A stretch of DNA of 64,000 bases from Hysterangium stoloniferum. Lineage: Eukaryota; Basidiomycota; Agaricomycetes; Hysterangiales; Hysterangiaceae. Position 1 is the first letter of the stretch. Each line of letters starts with the position of its first letter. The DNA lies in the NCBI GenBank assembly GCA_015178975.1, contig WHVD01000005.1:186001-250000 (forward strand), in the 5' to 3' direction. Of this stretch, positions 1 to 11,090 are shown in pieces. Under the pieces are notes generated by a model that had not been told where the DNA came from, did not search any database, and saw only the letters and a list, made by a program, of their open reading frames with translations. Made by a program: the position numbers and the translations under genes.

Positions 1-1805
1 ACTTCCGCCACTCTTCACACGTTGTAACAGATCACAAAAACCTGGAATACTTTTCTACCACAAAACTCTTGACCCGTCGGCAGGCCCACTGGTCTGAATA
101 TCTCTCCGCCTTCAACATGATTATCCGTTTTCGACCCGGCCGTCTCAGCAGCAAACCCGACGCTTTAACTAGACAATGGGACGTCTATCCTAAAGAGGGG
201 AGCAACGACTATGCAACGGTAAATCCGCACAACCTGAAACCTATTTTCACGAATCAACAACTTACCGCATCGGTCCGCGCAACTTTCCTCGTCAATCCCA
301 TTGTCCATGGAATTATCATTATGGATATCGAAAAGTTACATCAAGATATTCTATCGGCAATTCCGCTAGACCCAGTTACTAAAGCTCATCTGGCCAATCC
401 CGTGGACCCCGATCAACCTCGGTGGTCTCTTGATCAACATGGTTTCATTAGACTTGACGATAGGATCTATGTACCGGACTCTGACGGCCTCCGCCTCAGG
501 ATCCTTCAATACAAACATGATCATCCACTCTCAGGACATTTCGGGTACAACAAAACTCTATCATTAATAAGAAGAGAATATACTTGGCCCGGACTCCGTG
601 GATTCGTTAAGCACTATTGTAAATCTTGCACTACTTGTCCCTGCTCGAAATCTTAGCGACACAAGCCATACGGCCTTTTGAAACAACTCCCGGTACCGGA
701 ACACCCGTGGAATTCTATATCTATGGATTTCATTGAACACCTACCGGATTCCGAAGGCTTTTCCGCTATTCTAGTCATTGTTGACAGATTCTCAAAACAA
801 GGTATATTCATCCCTACTTATGATACAATTACGTCCGTGCAGTTAGCGGAACTTTTCATTATCCACGTATTTTCCAAGCACGGAGTTCCATCCCACGTGA
901 CTTCCAATAGAGGATCAGAGTTCGTGTCTCACTTCTTTAGATCCCTCGGAAAATCCTTGGACATGACATTACATTTCACGTCCGGACATCACCCGGAAGG
1001 TGACGGACAAACCGAACGCGTCAACCAGACATTGGAACAATACCTCCGCGTATATTGCAACTATCAACAGGACAATTGGAAAACCTTGTTACCACTTGCA
1101 GAGTTTGCTTACAACAATGCACCCTCGGCCACTACTGGCGTTTCCCCATTCTTTGCAAATAAAGGATATAATCCAAACATTACAGTACATCCAGAACGAA
1201 ATCTCGCCTCTGTTCGTGCTCAAGAGTTCACCACGGACCTCCACGAGCTCCACGAGGAACTCCGGACTGCAATACTGTCCGCCCAAGAGCAATACCAACA
1301 TTCAGTGGACAAACACCGGATCCCGCCACCCAACTTCAAGATTGGCGACCGGGTTTATGTCAAAGCTCAATTCTTCCGGACTACCCGTCCATCAAAGAAG
1401 CTTGCTGAAAAATATTTAGGTCCCTTTGAAATTATCGCACAAGTAGGTTCAGTTTCTTGGACTCTACGGCTTCCAGATAGCATGCACGCGGTACACCCGG
1501 TATTTCATGTCTCTATGCTAGAACCTTGTACTGCTAACACTATCCCGGATCGCATGCAATCTCCACCTCCTCCTGTCGTCATTGACGGAGAACCCGAGTT
1601 TGAAATCTCGCAGATTTTAGATTCAAAAATTGACAAGCATTGACGCACTTGTAAACTGCTTTACTTGGTCAAGTGGGTGGGTTACGAGGGCACCGATGAA
1701 GAAACCTCATGGATTTTGGCCACGGAACTCGGTAATGCCACGGAAATTGTTACTGACTTTCATACAGCTTACCCACTCAAACCTGGACCATTATCGTCTC
1801 TCTGA
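1..1805 (+). pseudogene. Gypsy-1 pol 3' part: RNase H end, integrase, chromodomain
   Basis: One reading frame (from base 3) runs from the window edge to TGA at 1803-1805 and is broken only by two in-frame stops, TAG at 654-656 and TGA at 1641-1643. It begins with the RNase H tail (TDHKNLEYF), followed by the integrase zinc-binding part (H..H and CKSCTTC, about 520-640). The integrase core follows: first catalytic Asp in SMDFIEHLP, the second in VTSNRGSEF, and Glu in DGQTERVNQ, with 35 residues between the last two. The second Asp is Asn (codon 906-908), which should inactivate integration. After the second stop a chromodomain is clear (LVKWVGYEG, ETSWI). Chromodomain Ty3/gypsy elements are standard in fungi; the domain directs insertion to modified histones. 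The 5' LTR, gag, protease and most of RT lie outside the window. Confidence 0.93.
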
Positions 1806-2015
1806 CCGCACTCCGCGGACCCCGTGTTACGTTTGGACTCATTTTCACTATTCCCTGTCGCCCTATGTCTCTCTTTGCTTTTACAGGTTCTGACATATCT
1901 TGTCAAGTCTTTAAGCGGATTCCCCGCGGACTTTGGCTTTGACTTTTAATTTTTATGTTTTTCTTTCACGCTTTGCTTTTATGATTCAAATTATTTTTTA
2001 TTCTATACTACTTTT
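1806..2015. other. Gypsy-1 untranslated spacer
   Basis: Non-coding stretch between the stop of pol and the stop of the antisense gene. It is T-rich in its second half. I see no open frame with family features here. Confidence 0.5.
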
Positions 2016-2998
2016 TCAGTCTACATTTATGGGACTGTTCTTTTTCCCTGCTTCCTCAGCTATCTCCTCTGGGAGCTCCACGACCTCCGCGGCAACCCCG
2101 TCCTCATCCGATCCGGCATCCTCGGAACTCCCGACTTGCGGCTCCTTATAGACATAGCCACCATACTCCGCCAGGAACTTCCAAAACTCCTTGCGGAGTC
2201 CGGACAGCTCCTTTGCCACCACAATTTGGACCTTGTTGCTCTTCCAGAGCAACTCGTTTTGGGCCTCGATGCCCTCGGCGATCCGTCCAAGAACCTCGTC
2301 CAACCCAGACAACCCGTCCATCCCGCTTATGTCTCGCGCCCCAGATCCCGTGGCCTGCTCGTGCACAAGCGAGCACCTCGCCTTGAGGTGCGCGCATTGG
2401 TAACATCCCGGCCCCCGGCCGGCCTTTTGGTTGCATTCCGTGTTCCGGTCGTTGCAACCGGAACACCGCGGCTCGTTCCACGTCGGAAGACGGACTGGCG
2501 CCGCCTTCCTTGCCTTCTGTTGATATGGTCAGTTTCCGCGGGTATTCCATGGACATGAGGCCTACCTTTTGGGGGCTCTCTGGCTCCCCCTCGGACTCGG
2601 ACTCCACCTCTGTCGCTTTGCGCTGAAAATCACAAGTCAGTAAAAGTCGACAAGTTGAATATTGGGACTTACCTTCCCGCAACAATGGCGGCCCTCTCCG
2701 CGGCCAACCGGGCTTTCTCCGCAGCCACCTGGGCGTTCTCCGCGGCCACTCGCACAGCCTCATCCGCCTCACGTTCCCTCTCCTTTGCGGCCTCTTCCTC
2801 CGCGGCCAATGCTTCCTTGTACTCTCTGTCCAGGGCCTCCTCAGCCTCCCTCGCCTCTCTCTCTGCTGCTTCACGAAGCTGGCGCTGCTCTTCTCGCTGC
2901 ACCAACAATTGGGCCGCCATCCACGGCGCCCAATACGGAGTGCCCGTGGAGGGCCCTGCTGTCGGCATTGGCTTGCATGGTGTCGGTTTTGGTCCCAT
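2016..2998 (-). pseudogene. antisense accessory gene of Gypsy-1: coiled coil plus Zn2Cys6-type cluster
   Basis: A minus-strand gene lies between pol and the 3' LTR. It would start at 2998 (MGPKPTPCKPMP). The first part is rich in Ala, Glu and Arg and should form a coiled coil (about 2900-2680). A GTAAGT donor at 2672 and a CAG acceptor ending at 2623 mark a 50-nt intron. An acidic Ser/Glu stretch follows. Then comes a cysteine cluster with spacing C-x2-C-x6-C-x9-C-x2-C-x6-C (2373-2465), which matches the fungal Zn(II)2Cys6 DNA-binding motif. A Glu/Asp-rich tail ends at 2016. The frame changes at the splice junction and again near 2480, so this copy is probably broken. Its function is unknown. 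Antisense genes in this position are known from some LTR elements; a regulatory role is inference. Confidence 0.6.
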
Positions 2999-3194
2999 GG
3001 TGACGAAGATGGGGGTAATAAAGAAGAAGAAATTTCTATTTTTCAATTTTTTATATAGGCTCGTCGTGTTTGAACCTTACCTTCCAGATCACATGACTCA
3101 TTGACACATACGTGTAACCGACATGACTTTTGACACATGCACGTAGCCGACAAGAACCTTATTTAGGTCTAGAGCCTCTTTGGGACTTCGGCAT

Positions 3195-3207
3195 AAAGGG
3201 AGGATAC
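3195..3207 (+). other. polypurine tract of Gypsy-1
   Basis: The purine run AAAGGGAGGATA lies directly before the 3' LTR. This is the expected site for plus-strand DNA priming in reverse transcription. Confidence 0.6.
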
Positions 3208-4027
3208 TGTTACGACTGGACAAATCCCGCCGGACTCCGGGCACTAACTCGTACGCCCCCACACGCTACAAGCACCAATCGTCTGTTTATAGGATTTCCC
3301 GCCCGGACTCCATTACGTCAAGACTCGTTACGTTCGACCTCATTAAGACACATATCAGTCACCAGACTTCCCCCGGACCCCGTCTCTGTCTATGTCCGTC
3401 TTTGTCCCACGCATTAGTCACCGGTCCCCGCTTAGAATCCCGTCACCGCTCTAATCGAGCCCCGTTCCCGTTTTAGTCAAATGACCTGTCACGATTTAGG
3501 ACTCCACTCCCGCTCCGTTTCCCCTTATGGGTTATGCTTTGTCACGATTCGGACTCCGCTCCGTTCCGTCCCATTCCTAACACCAATTTGGTGTTTACTA
3601 TTCCCGTTTTATGATTTGCTCGTTTCGTCTCATTATTACTGGATTCGGTATGTCATGCATTCCACGGTCTATATAAACTGGCAGATGTTGTACATACCAT
3701 CCAGTCAGAAAATTAGCTTAGATTCCCCCCAGTAATCTAATACATTTTCCTCTCTAAAACCCTACTCTTATCAGACCGCTCGCACTAGTCGGAGCCCACG
3801 GGCTCCGGCACATCTATCTCTCTCGACTATCTCGATTCACGACTCTCGACTCACAACCTACGACTCACAACCCACGAACCCCCGCCTGGACTCCCCGTGA
3901 TTCCCATCCGCCTGTCTGAAATTGGACAACACGATCTAGCGAGGGCGCAGCCTATAAGCTGAAGCCAAGTCCTACCGGATATTCCGCGGGTTTCTCCGGA
4001 AACCCGCCCTGTGTGTGTATCCTAACA
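3208..4027 (+). repeat. 3' LTR of Gypsy-1 (family LTR-A)
   Basis: The repeat starts TGTTACGACTGG and ends GTATCCTAACA, with the usual TG..CA termini. Full-length relatives lie at 30226-31062 and 61379-62215, a decayed reverse copy at 7354-8136, and a fragment at 4916-5100. The base after the LTR begins ATATG, which sits inside a repeat-Y sequence, so Gypsy-1 inserted into a Y copy whose other half lies outside the window. Confidence 0.92.
3670..3677 (+). promoter_or_regulatory. TATA box of LTR-A
   Basis: TATATAAA lies in the middle of the LTR, at the spot expected for the U3 promoter. It is kept in the copies at 30226-31062 and 61379-62215. Confidence 0.55.
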
Positions 4028-4912
4028 ATATGAGCTCATATAATGCTATTACATCTTAGTTAATTTATTATAATTTTTAACTAATTATTTATATTTTATT
4101 TACTTAGTTATTACTCCTCAGCACATTGCTTACTCCTAGTGACTTATTGGATAAGCCTCCGACCTCAGGATATCATTCATGACTGTAATGCCATACTCAA
4201 GTCATTATTTGATTCCGCCAACTCAGCAATTGCTTCCATCCTGGGACTGCAGCTTTGAACCTTCATGTTCAAGCAAAAGGTTGCAACCCTTGTCTCAGAC
4301 ATTGGAGTCTTATGAGAGAATAGGGTAATAAATTGTTAGACAGTATATCATGATTGACTCATTAATGATATCATAAAATAAATAAATAGTTAAATAATTT
4401 AGTTATCAAAATGTATATAAGGAGGGCTAAATTTCAAAATAAATCATCTTATCTCACACACATATTTTGCAACACAGCTCAGAAGCTTATCTCATCATCC
4501 TAAGGACAATAATAGCCTTAGTCTGATACACTAACTGCAAGCACCTACACTTGCAGCATCTTGAATTCTTTGTCAGCACTCTTGAACTTAGCTAGTTATC
4601 TAAGTTTCCCCCAGCCTCACAGCTACTCTTAGGCTTACTCAATATATAGTAAACCTAAAATAAGTATCCTTACTGAAATCCCTGCCAATACTAGATTATT
4701 CAAGGCTCAACCTAAGTTTATTGAATTAATCAAGTACAAGCTTTCAATTAATCCAGTTCTAGCATTGATTTGAGTTGTTTAAGCTTAATAGCACAGCTCA
4801 TTAATCTATCAGTATTTAAATTACTGGACCTTTGCTTATTTTATTGTTGAAGCTCTGTGACACTATAGCATATATTGAGCTATCTAAGAGAAACCCCTAG
4901 ATCCAGTACAGA
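4028..4912 (+). repeat. repeat family Y, 3' part (probable LTR)
   Basis: AT-rich repeat sharing long blocks with 46001-49140, 55661-56700, 59961-60274 and, reversed, 21371-22226. It carries a TATA-like TGTATATAAGGAGGG near 4410 followed by a transcribed-leader-like stretch, as an LTR would. Its left part was separated by the Gypsy-1 insertion. The exact termini of family Y are not certain. Confidence 0.6.
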
Positions 4913-4915
4913 TAC

Positions 4916-5100
4916 TGTTACAACCGGAAATCCCACCAGACTCCAGGCACTAACTTATATGCACCCACACCCTACATGCACCAATTATCAGTTTACCAAA
5001 ATACCTGCCAGACTCCATACATCAGACCTGTCCATGCTCGACCTTCATAACTTCTTGTATCAGTCACCGGAATACCTGCCGGAACCCGCTCCTATCTATC
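4916..5100 (+). repeat. truncated LTR-A fragment
   Basis: Begins TGTTACAACCGG and follows the LTR-A sequence for about 185 bases with many C-to-T type differences. It then stops where the Tc1 transposase begins. Confidence 0.75.
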
Positions 5101-6149
5101 TTGGCCCCCAACTCATCTCTGCCCGACCCCTCAACTTCCACAGACTTCCTGAAAGCTCTTACTCCTGCTCAGGTTAGCCACATTCTCATTTTTCTCAATA
5201 AGGGCAAATCTGCTTCTCAGATCTCTGAAATCACTGGCAGAAGCCTGTCTACTATATCCAGAATTCACTTTAGCCATTGCCCATCACTTGCCAAAGCACC
5301 TGGTGGCCATCCATGCAAGCTCTCCTTGTCAGATATTCATTATTCCATCCAACAAATCACTTCTTAGAAGGCAGAACATGCCACTAAGGTCACCAAAATC
5401 CTTCAAAATATAACTGGAGAGTCCATTTCAGTAAAGACTGTTCATCGGGCACTCAAGAAGGCTGGAATGAGGGCTGTGGTGAAGAGAAAAAGCCTTTACT
5501 CACTAAGAGGCATAGGAAGGCAAGGATGGACTTTGCTCTGGCACACAAGGACTGGACTGTGGATGATTGGAAGAGGGTTGTTTGGTCAGATGAGACAAAA
5601 ATCAATCGTTTGGGGTCATATGGGAGGAATTGGGTGTGGAAAAGGGCAGGAGAGGGGATAGGCTGGTTGAGGGTACAGTCAAGTTTGGAGGAGGAAATCT
5701 GATGTTGTGGGGCTGTATGTTGTGGGAAGGACCAGGATATTCCACCAAGATTGATGGAAGGATGGATACTGACCTTTATGAACTTCAAGCAATGATGGAG
5801 TATTATGACAAGAATGCAGAAGATGTGGTCTTTCAGCAAGACAATGACCCCAAACACAAGAGCAAGAAGGCCACCAATTGGTGTAAAGACAATGGATTTG
5901 TGGTCATGGTATGGCCACCTCAGTCTGCTGACCTTAATCCAATTGAACACCTCTGGTATTACCTCAAAAAGAGGCTGGGAGAGTATGTATGAAGTGGTAT
6001 CCAAGAGTATTCATGAGTTGTGTGAGAGGGTTCAGACACAGTGGGAGAAGATCCCTGCCTCTACTTGTCAGAATTTGATAGAGAGTATTCCTAGAAGGGT
6101 TGAGGCTGTTAAGGCCAAGGGAGGTTATACCAAGTACTATATTGTTTAA
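5101..6149 (+). pseudogene. Tc1/mariner transposase, frameshifted
   Basis: The first block (5101-5367) carries a helix-turn-helix region (SASQISEITGRSLSTISRIH) and ends at an early stop. After it, in another frame, comes a second DNA-binding part and the first catalytic Asp in WSDETKINR. A further shift leads to FQQDNDPKHKS (second Asp) and LNPIEHLW (Glu). There are 34 residues between the second Asp and the Glu, the DD34E pattern of Tc1 transposases. The last block runs to 6149 in a third frame. At least three shifts or stops make it inactive. Tc1 proteins cut and paste at TA sites. The 5' terminal repeat is missing: LTR-A sequence lies directly upstream. Confidence 0.9.
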
Positions 6150-6164
6150 TTTGTGTTCTTTTTA

Positions 6165-6386
6165 TACCAGGGACAAAACCCTTCAATGTGATTTAATTAG
6201 TGTTTTGTTTATAGCATGGGAAATACTAATGCTTATGTCATAATATTTTTAAGGGCACATAGATGACATATAGACCTAACAAACCACCAAATTTCAGGTC
6301 TGTATCTACATTGGTTCTTGAGTTATTCAAGAATCCTTGCACAACTAAAAATCATTGGAAGGGTTTTGTCTCTCACTCTATGTAAA
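6165..6386. repeat. Tc1 right end with inverted repeat termini
   Basis: GGGACAAAACCCTTCAA near 6170 and, inverted, TTGGAAGGGTTTTGTCTC near 6358-6376 bracket about 220 bases. Another copy of this end, in the opposite orientation, lies at 37024-37190. This is either the 3' inverted-repeat region of the Tc1 element or a MITE derived from it. Confidence 0.6.
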
Positions 6387-7265
6387 TACTACTAAACATG
6401 ATATGTAGTAGTGGAGTGGAAATAATGAAGAAACATAAGAAGTCAAATATAATCAGAGATATATTTTAGGATACCTCTCACATTTAGAGCCTTTCTCCCA
6501 CTTAGCCTTCTGTACATAGATCTTAACAACTTCCCACTTCCTTGATCAGCCAATCTGATTAGCTATTATACTTTTGAATAAAAACCCCTATCATGTATGT
6601 TATAGTTCTTTAGTTTGAATATTGACTTAGATTACCCCTTTTTGTGTTTAAGCCCCTTTGCTTGCTCCTAATACTCTTGAAGACATCATCAGCCAGCCAT
6701 ACATAACTCTTATCCCCATGATTCTTAGCATTTTGGCCTTCCAGTTAATTCAGTAAGTATTGTCTTCAGTCTAAAATTATACTGCTTTCTCTTCCTGAAA
6801 TACTGGAGCACCTAAGCAGTTCATGTTGAGGGTGCAACACATAACTTGAAGGCAAGCTCCACTTGTTTTGTAGAACTGGATCCTGGTTGAGTACAAAATG
6901 TAGTCTTTTGACAACACTCCTCCTTGTCTTTAGACTTTAGATCTTAACACCCTTACAGGTTCTGAACCATATATTCCAACACTCCCACCTGATGACAGAA
7001 CCAAAAGAACAAAACTCCTACCAGATTGAACAATCCACCAATAGTCCAAATTAAAATGCTCCCACCAAATCTTGCTATGACAATAAAATATGACAAGAGA
7101 AGTCTGTTAGAATTGGAAATACAATATCTATTAGAAAGTTCAAGCTGTAATAAGTCCCAAGTAGGCATCAGTCTAGATGTGACTGTATAAGTCCCAGTGC
7201 TGCATCAGAAGGACCTTATAGAATATGTACATATATATAATCCATTATATCACACTAGACCAATA
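6387..7265. other. AT-rich spacer without recognisable gene
   Basis: I see no open frame with a known motif and no clear terminal repeats. The base composition resembles the decayed repeats around it. Confidence 0.4.
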
Positions 7266-7267
7266 GA

Positions 7268-7341
7268 TCTAGTAACTCAGTGGTTTGAGCACTGCTTATA
7301 TAATGCTAGAGGTCCTTAATTCAATCCCAGGCTGGGTCAAT
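7268..7341 (+). other. possible tRNA-derived (SINE-like) sequence, degenerate
   Basis: An A-box-like TAGTAACTCAGTGG and a B-box-like ATTCAATCC are correctly ordered about 45 bases apart, but the acceptor and T stems do not pair. The 3' tail (TCAATTCTTTTC) resembles the tail after the better tRNA-like sequence at 8242-8321, which would fit one SINE family. Weak call. Confidence 0.25.
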
Positions 7342-7353
7342 TCTTTTCTATAC

Positions 7354-8136
7354 TGTTAAGGGTGCGTACATGGCAGGTTCCTGGGGAAACCCATGGGAAA
7401 TCCTGTAGGACTTGGCTTCAGCTTATAGGCTGCACCCTTGTGAGATCGTGTTGTCCAATTTCAAACACGTGGACGGGAAACCTGGGGAGTCTGGGCAGGG
7501 TTCGTGGGTTGAGGGGTCATAGGTCGGAGGTCATGGGTTGAGAGGTTGGAGACTTGAGATAAATAAGAGAGATAGAAGATGCGTCGGAGCCCATGGGCTC
7601 TGACTATCGAGAGCAGTGTAATTTAAAGAGGAGTTTAGAGCGGAAAATGTATTAGATTACTGGGGGAAATCTAAGCCAATTTTCTGACTGCATTGTATGT
7701 ACAACATCTGCCAGACTATATAGACTGTGGAATGAATAACATACCAAATCCAGTAATAATGAAACAAAACTATCAAAACATAAAATGAGAATAGTAAACA
7801 CCAAATTTGGTGTTAGGAACAGGACAGAATGGAGTGGAGTCCAAATCATGACAGCTCATTTGACTAAAACGGGAATGGGGCTCAGTTAGAGGGATGACGG
7901 GTTTTCCGAGCGGGGTCTGGTGACTGATGTGTGGGACAGAGTCAGACATAGACAGGGACAGAGTCTGCCAGGTACATATTCCGGTGACTGATACATGACA
8001 TAACAAAGTCAAGTGTGGACAAGTCTGACGTACAGAGTCCAGTGGGAATTCCGGTAAACTGACAATTGGTGCATGTAGGGTGCGGGTGCGTGTATAAGTT
8101 AGTGCCCAGAGTCCAGTGGGAATTCCAGTCGTAACA
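7354..8136 (-). repeat. solo LTR-A, decayed, with TSD tatac
   Basis: Reverse-oriented LTR-A from TGTTAAGGG to CGTAACA. The 5-bp duplication TATAC flanks it exactly (7349-7353 and 8137-8141), so it is one complete insertion reduced to a single LTR. It is far more diverged and AT-shifted than the other copies and is probably the oldest. Confidence 0.85.
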
Positions 8137-8241
8137 TATACTTTTAATGATGTTGAATAATGGTTGACTGGGATACAATAATATCTTACTGATGACTAAC
8201 CATCTCAGTAGTGACTGGTTCCTAACAGAACTACTCTTAAT

Positions 8242-8321
8242 GGCCTGATAGCTCAGGGGTTAAGAGCACTAGACATGTAATCCAGACATAGTGGTTGCTG
8301 GTTCAAATCCAGCTCAGATCA
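8242..8321 (+). tRNA. tRNA-Thr(TGT)-like pseudogene or SINE head
   Basis: The sequence folds as a tRNA. The acceptor GGCCTGA pairs with TCAGATC (one mismatch), the D stem GCTC pairs with GAGC, the T arm GCTGG-TTCAAAT-CCAGC is perfect, and the anticodon stem has one mismatch. The loop CATGTAA places TGT at the anticodon but has A instead of the invariant T at position 33. The variable loop is enlarged. This points to a tRNA-derived repeat or dead gene, not a working tRNA. Confidence 0.5.
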
Positions 8322-8689
8322 ATACTTTTCACCCTATTATATAATTCTTGCAAAGTCTGAATAGAAGTTGGGAGTCCCATTCAAAATTGGAATGGAGTGG
8401 ATGAAAGAATAAAGTGGAAAATATTTAAATCCAGAGTTATGGGATAACAGTACACTAATAAAGAAATCCAACTTCCATCAAAGCCAGCACCTGTAGTGCT
8501 CAAGAGATGTCCGTGAAGGAAAGGAATGTTGTTGGAGATGATAGCTTGTGGGGGATGATGGAAGGAAGATGCTGGAAATGTGAAAATAATTGGATGGTGT
8601 ATTAGCAAGGTCATATCCAGAAAAATGATCCAAAAAGGACTATTTACATGGTTAGATGGAGATGAATAGTACATTGTAATGCTCATCAA

Positions 8690-8940
8690 AAATTCCATCA
8701 GAAACTGATTGTGGCACTCTCCACAAGGTCTACAAAATTCTGGATGATGATGCCCACAGAGTGTGATGTAATATGACATTAGTGTCATGTATCTGCTGGC
8801 AGATATTGGGGGCTGCACAGAGGCAACAACAGCTTATGGAAATACAAAACTTGATGGAGTTGTGGATGGATGTAATAAGATTATGCTGTGAGCAGTGGAA
8901 AGAAATTGGTGAAGTGCATCCCACAGAGATCAAAGAATAA
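8690..8940 (+). pseudogene. unidentified coding relic
   Basis: A plus-strand frame with a few stops reads like a real protein, including ICWQILGAAQRQQQLMEIQ and a Trp/Cys-rich continuation up to about 8935. I cannot assign a family. It may be a transposase fragment, since the surroundings are all repeats. Confidence 0.25.
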
Positions 8941-8987
8941 TAGAGGATGTTGCCAGGGCATTGCTAGGGCCCCTAACCTGTTGAGAT

Positions 8988-9403
8988 TGTTGGAGTTTGA
9001 AGTCGGAAGTCGGAAATCGGACGCAGAATAAGTCCGAGCACAGTTATAATAGAGAATAAAACATAGTATTAGTAAAAGATTAGGAATCAGTATGGAACCG
9101 GCAAAGTACCATTACCGGTACATAGTATATAGGATAGAAAACAAGAGGCGAATAAATCAGTCCGAAAAACCCAAAGATATTATTATCTTTCTAGTTCTCA
9201 CTCGCTCAAATATAAACTACAATATAACCTGTTAGAGTGAAAAGAGGGAAGGGGATCAGGACAAAGACTAGTGACCCTACTGGACAAATAGACCACCACT
9301 CAGACTCAGACTCAGACTCAGATTGACCACATGGTAAAACCATGGATAAGGACTACTATGGATACATGTGGGTACTTATGGTTCCAAACCACATATTCCA
9401 ACA
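8988..9403. repeat. LTR-like repeat TGTTGGAG..TCCAACA
   Basis: The ends are perfect 7-base inverted matches (TGTTGGA..TCCAACA) and the interior has a run of CAGACT repeats. The flanking five bases (GAGAT, GTTAA) do not match, so insertion borders are unproven. A related CAGACTCAGACTCA stretch lies at 19986-20060. Confidence 0.4.
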
Positions 9404-10500
9404 GTTAAAGCGTGCCACAGCCAATATCATCATGGTACGACTCATGGCAACCACAAAATCGCGCTGGCATAACTAAATTGTAACATGAGATAAGGTTTAA
9501 TGGCTATCCATCGATTCGAACCTATGGCCAAAGCGCGCGCGTGGCGTTCACCCAAAAGCCACCAATAACACAGTCTAGTGAGCCTTGTCACTAATCTTCC
9601 GAGGGTTTTATTAATGTTATATCACCTGAGGCGTCATCAAAGGAAGTCGATCACGCATTTCTTGCCACAGGTCTATATTCAAAGTGGTAAGTCCGATTTG
9701 GGCGACATGCACTTTTTGTTCCCTATTATCTTGTTACTCATGTTAGTGTATCATCCAGCTATGTTGCGGCGTCTCGCAAATCATTTATTCTATCCCCATA
9801 TTACGATGTACAGGTTCGGTCAATGATCATAACCATGGTCGCACCATCTATCCCTCCCTTATAACCATTCCCATTTCATCCCTTCACTTGCCTCTCTTCA
9901 CCACGTTGGAGGAGCTGAACCCAGAGTGAGAGAACCAACATGCAAATGTTCCTGCTCCGAGTTCCAACGCATTCGACCATGTCGACTTATTACTCATATT
10001 ATGATTGATGTGGACCCCCTGCGAGTGGCCGCGAACAGGCCAGCCCAGTACTCGGATGTCAAGGATGAAGAAGATCTGAGAGGTATTAACGGCATGGCAC
10101 AGCTACGTTCGTGTAGTTTCATGTATTACTTTCATCATATACTTACCTAAGATCATGTAACTGCACTACATAGGACGCAGACGTTCATCACAGTGCAATA
10201 TCCCGCGGCGCGGCTCTAGGCTCGTGTAGGCTCGTTTATTGCTTCTATCATACAAAACAAGATATCCCTTCCTCCTCGGCGCACCTAAACCACCACCATC
10301 AAAGCGTTTCCAGCCGCGCGGAGGTGACATTGCAAAATTGGATACGATCAATAAGTGAATTGTCCTAGTATTGTGCAAGGTTTGTGGCTCAGCTATCCCC
10401 TTCTTATAAACCTATACCATTTCTACAGAATATATTCCAATAATATACGATGACAAGGACAAGGGATTTTTTCTTCACACATCGTTCCTTCCTGTGATCT

Positions 10501-11090
10501 TTGCTCGAATGCGCGATCATCGCAGACATGCCTCCGATACTATCAACAACACTCCCAAGTTCCCGCTATTTACCACAACTGGCCACTTCATATTGGTGTT
10601 TGGCGAGTGATGGTGCTCCATTAGTTCACAAAGAAGGGAGATATAATGAACGGCAATCTATAGAAGGTGATGATTCGGTTTCTCTTCATGTCGGCTCTCG
10701 AGAAATATTAACGTCTGAGTACTGTGAAGAAGGATCGGATCAACTTCGACGTGTGTGCTGCAACGTTCACAATAATGAAGCTTCGACAGGGCGAGTCCTA
10801 CTAAGTCTATTTATATCCATCCACAAGACAGTAATGGGATCTAATAACAATAGTCTGACAATGTGGAAACAAGCGCTGGCCAGGCTTCAGGATGAGGGAG
10901 ACAACAAGAATCCATTCTGTAAGTATCCTTTTAATTTAAATGGCTTATTCTTACTATTGTAACACATTATAGTGCCGAAGGCTCTTTCGATAAACAAACC
11001 ATGGACTTGCTCAACCATGTGGCCATCTCTGCAAGTGGACGTGTACCTACTCGAGAAATATTCACATCTCTGTCCGCACAGAAGGATAAG
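10501..11090 (+). CDS. weak two-exon gene candidate
   Basis: The first exon (MLECAIIADMPPILS..) is open for about 140 codons and ends at a GTAAGT donor; an intron of about 53 nt ends TTATAG at 10971. The best-looking frame after the intron (FDKQTMDLLNHVAIS) is not the one given by this splice, so the model needs a shift or another donor. No family is recognised. It could equally be a relic. Confidence 0.2.

Noticed and set aside
2146-2874. Long Arg-rich minus-strand frame over the antisense gene
   Set aside because: Its first half is a shifted reading of the coiled-coil exon. Only the middle acidic part belongs to the antisense gene.
7268-7341. Functional tRNA gene
   Set aside because: The A and B boxes look right, but the acceptor and T stems do not pair.
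8381-8818. Long minus-strand frame near 8.4-8.9 kb
   Set aside because: Its composition is that of the opposite strand of a likely coding relic; no motif seen.
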